11,984 bases of DNA from CAZCBD01 sp964496755 (GTDB taxonomy: Bacteria; Bacteroidota; Ignavibacteria; Ignavibacteriales; Melioribacteraceae). Under the pieces are notes generated by a model, which saw only the letters and a list, made by a program, of their open reading frames with translations, searched no databases and was not told the origin of the DNA. The stretch covers positions 1 through 11,984 of the forward strand of contig CAZCBD010000075.1 of the NCBI GenBank assembly GCA_964496755.1. Reading direction: 5' to 3'. Every line of letters starts with the position of its first letter. Positions within the stretch are counted from its first letter, which is position 1. Below, piece by piece: positions 1-5,384 of the stretch. A program made the translations under genes and the position numbers.

Positions 1-2
1 CT

Positions 3-113
3 CATGCCGAAAGTGAATTTGAAAAATACCGCATTGTGCAGGACCGCCTTTTCGAAAGCGACTTTGACCGGGTAATCAAGCAGCTGAAAGAGAAAGATGA
101 TGACTCTGAATAG
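3..113 (+). CDS. RhuM family protein, C-terminal end (5' partial)
   Basis: An open frame enters from the left edge and ends at TAG 111-113, giving 36 residues rich in charged amino acids. The pattern EFEKYRIVQDRLFESDFD followed by a lysine-rich tail resembles the C-terminus of RhuM ('virulence RhuM') family proteins. These occur mainly on genomic islands and near restriction or toxin-antitoxin loci, and their molecular function is poorly defined. Base composition here (about 44% G+C) is higher than in the genes to the right. Only the tail is visible, so the family call rests on one short conserved block. A Fic-type protein with a RhuM-like tail is an alternative. Confidence 0.6.
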   Translation, partial: HAESEFEKYRIVQDRLFESDFDRVIKQLKEKDDDSE

Positions 114-153
114 GGTCTTTGAGACTCGAGTCATGACATCGCCGCGTTTGATA

Positions 154-185
154 TGGCAGTGGGAATCGAACCCACGTCCGTTCTC
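154..185 (-). other. tRNA/tmRNA 3'-end-like fragment (possible att site)
   Basis: Read on the minus strand, this stretch has GGAC, then a perfect 5-bp T-stem GTGGG/CCCAC around the seven-base loop TTCGATT, then TGCCATAT. The GGAC plus T-arm order is typical of the 3' part of tmRNA (ssrA) and also occurs in tRNAs. No D-arm, anticodon arm or 5' acceptor strand (TATGGCA expected) is found in the following 350 bases. The acceptor end lacks the U70 alanine identity expected of a working tmRNA. It is therefore a fragment, not a functional RNA gene. Such 3' ends are common integrase attachment sites. G+C falls from about 57% at 121-180 to about 20% at 301-360, consistent with a junction. No integrase gene is visible. 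Confidence 0.5.
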
Positions 186-477
186 TGTTTCGGGAAGTGA
201 TATTTATTCTGATTTTCAGTAGTTCGGTATTGGTTTGGCTCAACTATTGAAAGTTTTGTTCATATCTAGTAGTCTTAGTTGAACCGGTTACTTATACTAT
301 CAATTAAACTTTAATGCTTTTAAAAACAATAATAACAGAATTTGAAGAATTATTCCGAATTCAGCTTTCTTCTGCAGAAATTGTAATTCGTTCTTTTAGG
401 TATTATAAGAGCTAAAGGAAGGAGATAGTTTAAGAATTGTATCTATCGATTTAAAATCTTTTATTGGTTATTAAATG
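186..477. other. AT-rich non-coding gap
   Basis: No convincing gene is seen between the tRNA-like fragment and the abiE promoter region. Reading frames on both strands are short and interrupted. G+C drops to about 20-30%. The stretch may be decayed island DNA or untranslated leader sequence. I see no clear terminator or promoter in it. Confidence 0.5.
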
Positions 478-483
478 TATAAT
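478..483 (+). promoter_or_regulatory. Candidate -10 box of the abiE promoter
   Basis: A perfect TATAAT lies 69 bases before the abiEi start codon, directly left of the first candidate operator (484-507). No good -35 hexamer is found 16-18 bases upstream, and AT-rich DNA yields TATAAT by chance, so the call is tentative. Its position next to the repeat fits repression by polymerase exclusion. Confidence 0.3.
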
Positions 484-507
484 TTAGTATATATATAGTA
501 TATGAAA
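484..507 (+). promoter_or_regulatory. Candidate AbiEi operator, copy 1
   Basis: This is a 24-bp element containing TAGTATA twice at 12-bp spacing. It matches the element at 545-568 at 20 of 24 positions, and the two start 61 bp apart. AbiEi antitoxins of characterised systems autorepress by binding a pair of repeats upstream of their own gene. Two similar elements upstream of and across the abiEi start fit that scheme. The AT-rich TA-repeat composition limits certainty. Confidence 0.45.
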
Positions 508-544
508 TATAATAAATATTAACTTAGGTTAAAATATGTGGGAA

Positions 545-568
545 TTAGTATATGAATAGTATACAAAA
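545..568 (+). promoter_or_regulatory. Candidate AbiEi operator, copy 2, over the start codon
   Basis: This is the second 24-bp copy of the element at 484-507. It again contains two TAGTATA units spaced 12 bp apart, with the palindrome GTATAC at 559-564. It covers the abiEi start codon (552-554), so a protein bound here would block transcription close to the start of the gene. Confidence 0.45.
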
Positions 569-1310
569 CACAACAAAAATTAACCAACTTATAAAAAGTT
601 GGCCTCGTGGTACAATCAAGACTGTAAAAGAGTTAGAGCGCTTAGGTTATTCTCCGCAACTACTTAAAAGGTATAAAAATTCGAGATGGATAGAACTATA
701 TACACGTGGTGCATATAAACTATTTGATGATAAAGTTAGTTGGGAAGGTGTTATATATGGATTGCAGAATAGAAATAAAACCAGCTTACATGCTGGAGCA
801 AGAACCGCTCTTGAGTTGAAGGGATATGGACACTTTGCGAGAGTAACTAAGAAATACTTGTTTGGCAACCGGGGTGAGAGTTACAATGTTCTTCTGAAAA
901 AATTGCAAAATATTGTATTTAAGAAAACCGAAGTGTTTCCATATCATGAAGAAAAATTTTTTACTAAATATAAAGCGGAAGGATTTGAGATAGGAATATC
1001 TTCACCCGAGTTGGCGGCAATGGAGATGATATATTTAATACCGTCAGAGCAATCTTTTAATGAAGCGACTTTAATAATGGAGAGCCTGAGTACTCTTCGT
1101 CCGAAGATGGTGCAGCAGCTTCTCGAGAAATGCAAATCATATAAAGTGAAGCGTATATTTATGTGGATGGCAGAAATAAACAATCACACCTGGATAAACG
1201 ATTTAGATCTTACAAAAGTCGATTTCGGAAAAGGAAAATTAAGTGTTGTAAAAAATGGTATATTCAATAAAAAATATAACATAACAGTGCCGAAAGAAAA
1301 TGAAAGATAG
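552..1310 (+). CDS. abiEi: Type IV toxin-antitoxin system AbiEi family antitoxin
   Basis: This 252-residue protein has the layout of AbiEi antitoxins. A winged-helix DNA-binding domain lies at about residues 8-58, with the pattern IKSWPRGTIKTVKELERLGY, then RYKNSRWIELYTRGAYKL, the usual 'RG.Y.L' wing. An AbiEi C-terminal domain follows, including the SSPELAAMEMIYLIP block around residues 149-164. In characterised systems AbiEi does not bind its toxin stably; it represses the operon and counteracts AbiEii activity. The ATG at 552 is preferred because the protein aligns from the HTH onward with only a short leader and the 24-bp repeats sit at this point. The stop overlaps abiEii by 11 bases, indicating one operon with translational coupling. 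No strong Shine-Dalgarno is seen. The gene looks intact. Confidence 0.85.
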   Translation: MNSIQNTTKINQLIKSWPRGTIKTVKELERLGYSPQLLKRYKNSRWIELYTRGAYKLFDDKVSWEGVIYGLQNRNKTSLHAGARTALELKGYGHFARVTKKYLFGNRGESYNVLLKKLQNIVFKKTEVFPYHEEKFFTKYKAEGFEIGISSPELAAMEMIYLIPSEQSFNEATLIMESLSTLRPKMVQQLLEKCKSYKVKRIFMWMAEINNHTWINDLDLTKVDFGKGKLSVVKNGIFNKKYNITVPKENER

Positions 1311-2217
1311 TCCTTATTACAAACAAGCTGAATTATTATTAAAAGTTCTGCCGTTAATAAATCAGTATAAAGAATTTGCGTTAAAAGGTGGTACTGCAAT
1401 TAATTTCTTCATTCGGAATTTACCACGTCTTTCAGTTGATATTGATTTGGTTTATTTACCCATTGAAGATAGAGATACTACATTAACAGGCATTACTAAC
1501 AAGCTAAAGGTGTTAGGTAATTCAATTAAACTATCAATACCCAGTGCACAAATTATTGAGCGTAAACTCAACGATACCGAATACTTAAGTGGTATACAGG
1601 TCAGAGCAAATGATGCCTTAATAAAGATAGAACTTAATACTGTAATCAGAGGTTCAGTTTACAAACCCGAGAAAATAACACTTTGCACCAGAGCAGAAGA
1701 TATGTTTGAGCTATCCTTGAAGATGCAATGTTTATCACTACCCGATTTATATGGTGGTAAAATATGTGCCGCTCTGGATAGACAACATCCAAGGGATTTA
1801 TTTGACGTTAAACTATTATTGGAGAATGAAGGATTTACAGAGGAAATAAGAAAAGCGTTTCTTGTTTACCTTATCAGTCATAGAAGACCAATAGTTGAAG
1901 TTCTTGATCCGAATATGAATGATTTATCTACCGAGTTCGAACGGGAGTTTTCAGGAATGACAGAAGATAATCTAAAACTAAGTGAATTAACAGATACATT
2001 CAATACATTAAAAGAACTAATTAAAATTTCGCTAAATGATGATGAAAAGGAATTTCTTTTATCATTCAAACGAAAAGAACCCAAATGGGAATTACTTGGA
2101 TTAAAAAATATAGATGTATTACCTTCAGTCAGATGGAAGCAACGAAACCTTGAACGAATGAATGCGGGAAAGCACAAAGAAGCATATAAAAATCTCGAAA
2201 AGTTTTTATCATCTTAA
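1300..2217 (+). CDS. abiEii: AbiEii/AbiGii family nucleotidyltransferase toxin
   Basis: This 305-residue protein is the toxin half of the AbiE pair, a DNA polymerase-beta-like nucleotidyltransferase. Visible motifs are the GGT nucleotide-binding turn in FALKGGTAINFF (residues 27-37), the metal-binding D-x-D in SVDIDL (D47, D49), the K-x-E motif in LIKIELN (K109, E111), and the YGGKICAALDRQHPRDLFDVKLL block (K154, R161, D166). All expected catalytic positions are present, so it is probably active. Known AbiEii toxins act on nucleic acid substrates (related enzymes modify tRNA acceptor ends), arrest growth and can abort phage infection. The start lies 11 bases inside abiEi, typical of coupled toxin-antitoxin pairs. 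The C-terminal third (from about residue 215) is helical and variable in the family. Confidence 0.87.
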   Translation: MKDSPYYKQAELLLKVLPLINQYKEFALKGGTAINFFIRNLPRLSVDIDLVYLPIEDRDTTLTGITNKLKVLGNSIKLSIPSAQIIERKLNDTEYLSGIQVRANDALIKIELNTVIRGSVYKPEKITLCTRAEDMFELSLKMQCLSLPDLYGGKICAALDRQHPRDLFDVKLLLENEGFTEEIRKAFLVYLISHRRPIVEVLDPNMNDLSTEFEREFSGMTEDNLKLSELTDTFNTLKELIKISLNDDEKEFLLSFKRKEPKWELLGLKNIDVLPSVRWKQRNLERMNAGKHKEAYKNLEKFLSS

Positions 2218-2343
2218 ACGGTAGTGCATTATAAATAATAACAAGTAACCAAATTATTAATCACAAAGTAGATTCCCAAAGAAAGTAATTTCGGACACTC
2301 TATTATCAGGGCATTGTACCTTATTGCAAATAAAGAACTAATT

Positions 2344-2367
2344 CCGGGTTGACTCCCGGCACCTCCG
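2344..2367 (+). other. tRNA-Ser-like 3'-end fragment
   Basis: The sequence shows a T-stem CCGGG/CCCGG around TTGACT (one base short of a normal seven-base T loop), then CACCTCC and G. CACCTCC plus discriminator G73 is the expected acceptor end of a serine tRNA with a GGAGGTG 5' strand. No such 5' strand or body is present upstream. A sequence at 2319-2335 could form an imperfect anticodon-like arm with loop TTGCAAA, but its spacing to the T-arm and the D region do not fit a tRNA. It is read as a remnant or attachment scar next to the AbiE genes. The hairpin could instead be a weak terminator, but it lacks a clear T-run directly after the stem. Confidence 0.4.
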
Positions 2368-2395
2368 CTTTCTTTTATCATCAAAAATAATTCAA

Positions 2396-3736
2396 TTAAT
2401 AAAAAGTTAAAATAAATTTGCTTTCTTTATCGGGCGTGGAATTTACTCTAATTGTTCCTTTGTGGAGTCGCATTATTTGTTTTGCAATGTTTAATCCTAT
2501 CCCGGAACCGTTTTCCGTAGTTGTAAAGAAAGGAATAAATATTTTATCTTGAATAGAATAATTAATACCGCACCCATTATCGTAAACCTCTAATGTAGTA
2601 AAATTTCCTTTACTTAAATAAGCCGACAGCCTAATTAGTTTTTCCGATTTATTTTTCAATGCTTTTATAGAATTAATAACCAGATTTATTATTACTTGTT
2701 CAATTTGTTCGGAATCGGCATATATCTGTATTTGCTTAGGTGCTACATTTATTTCAAGCTTAATATTATTTTTATCTAATTCCTTTTTAAAAAGTGTTTC
2801 AATCCTTTCAAGCAAATTAATAACGGTTACGCTTCTAAAAACCGGTTTGGGAATATTTGAAATATTTCTGAATTTATTTACAAAGTTTGTTAAAGCTTCG
2901 CTTCTTTTTTCAATTGTAATAATTGATTTTTTGAAATCTGAAAAATTTTCTTCTTGTTCAAAAAATGTGTTGTCGGCATTAATAAGTGTGTTTTTCATGG
3001 TTTCAGCTAAAGAAGAAATTGGAGTAACCGAATTCATAATTTCATGAGTTAGAACTTTTATTAAATTTTGCCATGCTTCCAATTCATTTTCTTCAATTTC
3101 TGTTTGGAAATTTTGAATTGAAATTAAACGTAACGTGTTATTGTTTATTTTAAATTTTGTTGAAGTAATATATAAATGGTATAATTCGTTATTAATTTCA
3201 ACCTTTCTCAGAAGTTTGATTTTATTCGAATTTGAAGTAATTATTTCGAATAATTGGGGGGATAAGTGTTTTATTGCACTAATATTTTTTAATATTGAAC
3301 ATCCGAATAGTTTTTTTGTTGCCCTATTAAGTATTTCAATTTCTCCATTCTGATTGAATGAAAACAATGCTATTTCAATATGCTGCAACACATTTTGAAA
3401 ATATTTTAATGCTTCTGTTTTTTCTCTTTTTTCTTTTTTGAATTTTTCAATTATTTCGTTAAAAGTTTTAGATAATTGAATAAAAGAGTTCCCTCCAATT
3501 TTTGGAGAGAAGGTTTGAGTGAAATCGGAATATTTAATTGCTTCTAAAAATCTTATGGTTTCTTGATTTGTTAAATCAAGAAAGTTGAATAACTTATACA
3601 TTTGAATAATTAATATAATTGCAACAATTACGGGAAAAATAAAAGACTCTTGACTATAATAAAGATAAAAAATAAGCCATATATTGATTGTGATTAGAAA
3701 AACTCTAAAAAATATTTTAACCCTAAAATCTTTCAT
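2396..3736 (-). CDS. NtrB/NtrY-like sensor histidine kinase
   Basis: With an ATG start at 3736 the protein has 446 residues. Two membrane segments (about 8-28 and 32-51) are separated by only a few residues, so there is no periplasmic sensor domain. A linker/HAMP-like helix (52-105) and a PAS-like region (about 110-215) follow. The kinase core has the H-box LTHEIMNSVTPI (phospho-acceptor H231), N-box QVIINLVINSIKAL (N351, N355), G1 DNGCG (386-390), F-box FIPFFTT and G2 GSGIGL (410-415). HEIMN H-boxes are typical of kinases partnered with NtrC-type regulators. The frame extends to a TTG at 3757, but the ATG at 3736 follows the regulator's TAA by one base and is the better start. The gene is co-transcribed with and translationally coupled to the regulator upstream. 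The short membrane hairpin suggests it senses the membrane or an intracellular cue. Confidence 0.9.
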   Translation of the reverse strand: MKDFRVKIFFRVFLITINIWLIFYLYYSQESFIFPVIVAIILIIQMYKLFNFLDLTNQETIRFLEAIKYSDFTQTFSPKIGGNSFIQLSKTFNEIIEKFKKEKREKTEALKYFQNVLQHIEIALFSFNQNGEIEILNRATKKLFGCSILKNISAIKHLSPQLFEIITSNSNKIKLLRKVEINNELYHLYITSTKFKINNNTLRLISIQNFQTEIEENELEAWQNLIKVLTHEIMNSVTPISSLAETMKNTLINADNTFFEQEENFSDFKKSIITIEKRSEALTNFVNKFRNISNIPKPVFRSVTVINLLERIETLFKKELDKNNIKLEINVAPKQIQIYADSEQIEQVIINLVINSIKALKNKSEKLIRLSAYLSKGNFTTLEVYDNGCGINYSIQDKIFIPFFTTTENGSGIGLNIAKQIMRLHKGTIRVNSTPDKESKFILTFY

Positions 3737-3737
3737 A

Positions 3738-5129
3738 TTAAAGTCCGTACTTTTCAATTCTTCTGTATAATGATGTTCGGGTCAGTCCCAGTTCTTTCGA
3801 CGCTTTCGATACATTTCCTTCAAATTTTATTAATACTTTTTTAATTATTTTTTTTTCAATTTCTTCTAAATTGCAATTTTGTTCGTTTTCAAAATGGTTT
3901 TCAATGTTACTATTTTCTGAAGTTGAACAAAAAAAGAAATCCGAAGGCAAAAGCAAATCACCTTCCGAAAGAATAATAGCTCTTTCTATAGCATGTTGCA
4001 ATTCTCTAACATTTCCCGGCCAGTCATAATTCATAAATTTTCTGATAGTTGATTTATCAAATTTCAGATCTTTTTTTTGATATTTTGTTTTATAAAATTC
4101 CAAGAAATATTCAGCTAGCAAATTAATATCGTCTTCTCTTTCTCTTAAAGGAGGGAGGTGAATTTCCACAGTATTTATTCTATACAAAAGATCCTGTCTG
4201 AAATGATTATTATCTTTTAGTTTGGCAATACTTTTATTAGTAGCGCAAATTAATCGAATATTAATATCTTTAAATTCGTTTGACCCAATTGGTTGTACTT
4301 TTCTATTTTGCAAAACCGTAAGTAATTTTGCTTGAAGATCTAATGAAAGATTTCCAATTTCATCTAAAAATAAGGTTCCTCCCTCAGCAAGTTCAAATCT
4401 GCCTACACGATTTTCTTTTGCATCGGTAAAAGCTCCTTTTTTATGGCCAAAAAGTTCGCTTTCGAATAATGAATAAGTAATTGCCCCCATATCAACACTA
4501 ATAAAAACCTCGCCCGATCTGTTGGATTCATTATGTAGGGCGCGGGCTACTAATTCTTTACCCGTTCCGTTTTCTCCAAGAATTAAAACATTTGCATCGG
4601 TAGCGGCTACTTTCCGGATTGATTGGAAAACTTTTTGCATTGCCTTTGAATTACCAATTAAATCCCATTTTTTAATATTGAGATAACTACTTATTTCCTT
4701 ATGCTTTTTTTGTAATTCCATTAATTGAATATTTGATTTTCTTAATTTAACCGCAGAGAAAAAGGTTGCCAAAAATTTTTCGTTTTGCCAAGGTTTAATA
4801 ATAAAATCGGTTGCTCCCATTTTAACTCCCCTCACAGCCATTTCAATATCGCCATATGCTGTTATTAGAATAACAACAATTAAGGGATCAATTTTCATAA
4901 TTTCTTTTAACCAATAAAAACCTTCTTCGCCGCTTGTAATATCTTTTGTATAATTCATGTCCAAAAAAATTACGTCGAATGTATTATTTGATAAAATTTC
5001 CGGTAGTAATTCAGGCGATTTTTCCGTTTGAATAAATTTTGAATAGGGTTTTAAAAGTAATTTTGCTGCAAACAAAATATCTTCGTTATCGTCTACTATT
5101 AAAACTTTTGCTTTATCGTCGCTTAACAT
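3738..5129 (-). CDS. NtrC-family sigma-54-dependent response regulator
   Basis: This is a 463-residue three-domain activator. The receiver domain (about 7-125) has acidic D13/D14, phospho-acceptor D57 in VIFLDMNY, T90 and K112. The AAA+ sigma-54 interaction domain (about 155-395) has Walker A GENGTGKE (185-192), the sigma-54-contacting loop as GAFTDA (232-237) instead of GAFTGA, Walker B GGTLFLDEIGN (D256, E257) and RQDLLYRIN sensor/arginine residues. The Fis-type HTH is at about 437-459. Phosphorylated members form hexamers that hydrolyse ATP to open sigma-54 promoters. The ATG at 5129 has a good GAGGAAA Shine-Dalgarno (5132-5138). The kinase gene follows directly. A sigma-54 promoter lies divergently at 5325-5338, so the export operon to the right is the probable target. 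Confidence 0.93.
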   Translation of the reverse strand: MLSDDKAKVLIVDDNEDILFAAKLLLKPYSKFIQTEKSPELLPEILSNNTFDVIFLDMNYTKDITSGEEGFYWLKEIMKIDPLIVVILITAYGDIEMAVRGVKMGATDFIIKPWQNEKFLATFFSAVKLRKSNIQLMELQKKHKEISSYLNIKKWDLIGNSKAMQKVFQSIRKVAATDANVLILGENGTGKELVARALHNESNRSGEVFISVDMGAITYSLFESELFGHKKGAFTDAKENRVGRFELAEGGTLFLDEIGNLSLDLQAKLLTVLQNRKVQPIGSNEFKDINIRLICATNKSIAKLKDNNHFRQDLLYRINTVEIHLPPLREREDDINLLAEYFLEFYKTKYQKKDLKFDKSTIRKFMNYDWPGNVRELQHAIERAIILSEGDLLLPSDFFFCSTSENSNIENHFENEQNCNLEEIEKKIIKKVLIKFEGNVSKASKELGLTRTSLYRRIEKYGL

Positions 5130-5131
5130 TA

Positions 5132-5138
5132 TTTCCTC
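5132..5138 (-). promoter_or_regulatory. Ribosome binding site of the response regulator
   Basis: On the minus strand GAGGAAA stands a few bases before the ATG at 5129. It is one of the clearest Shine-Dalgarno sequences in the window and fixes the regulator start. Confidence 0.6.
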
Positions 5139-5154
5139 AGATGTTTAAAAAGAA

Positions 5155-5186
5155 TTTACAAAAATTATTCCTATTTAATTTGTAAA
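5155..5186. promoter_or_regulatory. Inverted repeat, candidate enhancer (UAS) for the NtrC-type regulator
   Basis: Perfect 8-bp arms TTTACAAA (5155-5162) and TTTGTAAA (5179-5186) flank a 16-bp spacer. The centre lies about 155 bp upstream of the -24 GG of the sigma-54 promoter, in the usual range for enhancer sites of Fis-HTH activators. The long spacer and AT-rich arms make this only a candidate. It also lies just upstream of the regulator gene, so autoregulation is possible. Confidence 0.35.
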
Positions 5187-5213
5187 GAAACAGTAAATAA
5201 TAATAATACTAAT

Positions 5214-5351
5214 ATGTTCGATAAAGAACAATTATGTGCGATGGCGGACAATGAATTTCTAAATTCGAACAAATTAAGGGATAGAATTGAAGAAAAATCA
5301 ATAAAATTGAACAAAAATTCGGGCGGCACACTTATTGCCCGTATGGAATAA
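5214..5351 (+). CDS. Possible small ORF, 45 residues, unknown
   Basis: An ATG-to-TAA frame of 45 codons fills the gap between the regulator and the export operon. The peptide is hydrophilic and charged (MFDKEQLCAMADNEF..., ending GGTLIARME) and reads like ordinary protein sequence. I do not recognise it. There is no Shine-Dalgarno before either in-frame ATG (5214 or 5241). The frame covers two dyads and the sigma-54 promoter. It may be chance, a remnant of a longer gene displaced by the regulatory region, or a small protein made from an upstream transcript. Confidence 0.22.
   Translation: MFDKEQLCAMADNEFLNSNKLRDRIEEKSIKLNKNSGGTLIARME
5215..5230. promoter_or_regulatory. Palindrome TGTTC-N6-GAACA, candidate regulator site
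   Basis: A perfect 5-bp inverted repeat with a six-base spacer is centred about 102 bp upstream of the sigma-54 -24 element. A 16-bp dyad of this form is the size a Fis-type HTH dimer binds. A further dyad GAATTT-CT-AAATTC lies at 5253-5266, centred 65 bp upstream. Which of the three dyads is used cannot be told from sequence alone. Confidence 0.35.
5324..5339 (+). promoter_or_regulatory. Sigma-54 (RpoN) -24/-12 promoter of the export operon
   Basis: CGGCACACTTATTGCC places GG at 5325-5326 and GC at 5337-5338 with exactly ten bases between, as in the TGGCAC-N5-TTGC consensus (GGCAC and TTGC both intact). Transcription would start near 5350, about 30 bases before the adaptor's ATG codons. The element lies divergent to a sigma-54 activator gene and points into the export operon, which strongly supports a functional link. 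Confidence 0.75.
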
Positions 5352-5384
5352 TTGTTTTTTAATTATGCGAGCAGATTTATGGGA

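Noticed and set aside
123..132. Palindrome GACTCGAGTC after the RhuM gene as a terminator
   Set aside because: It is a short stem without a loop and has no T-run after it; probably chance.
154..520. Full tmRNA on the minus strand
   Set aside because: No 5' acceptor strand, no tag-peptide reading frame and no U70 identity base are found. Only the T-arm end is present.
2281..2367. Complete tRNA gene (Cys-like anticodon loop TTGCAAA at 2324-2330)
   Set aside because: The arm pairs imperfectly, the spacing to the T-arm is too long, no D-arm or 5' acceptor strand matches CACCTCC, and the T loop is one base short.
3737..3757. TTG start of the histidine kinase overlapping the regulator gene
   Set aside because: The ATG at 3736 follows the regulator's TAA by one base, a usual coupled arrangement. 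The extra seven residues add nothing to the membrane segment.
5296..5309. IHF-like site between enhancer dyads and the sigma-54 promoter
   Set aside because: AATCAA is followed by TTG at one base too many compared with the IHF consensus, and such matches are frequent in AT-rich DNA.
5352..5378. Upstream TTG extension of the adaptor gene
   Set aside because: The TTG at 5352 would lie about two bases from the predicted sigma-54 transcription start, leaving no leader. ATG codons at 5379 and 5385 place the membrane anchor normally.
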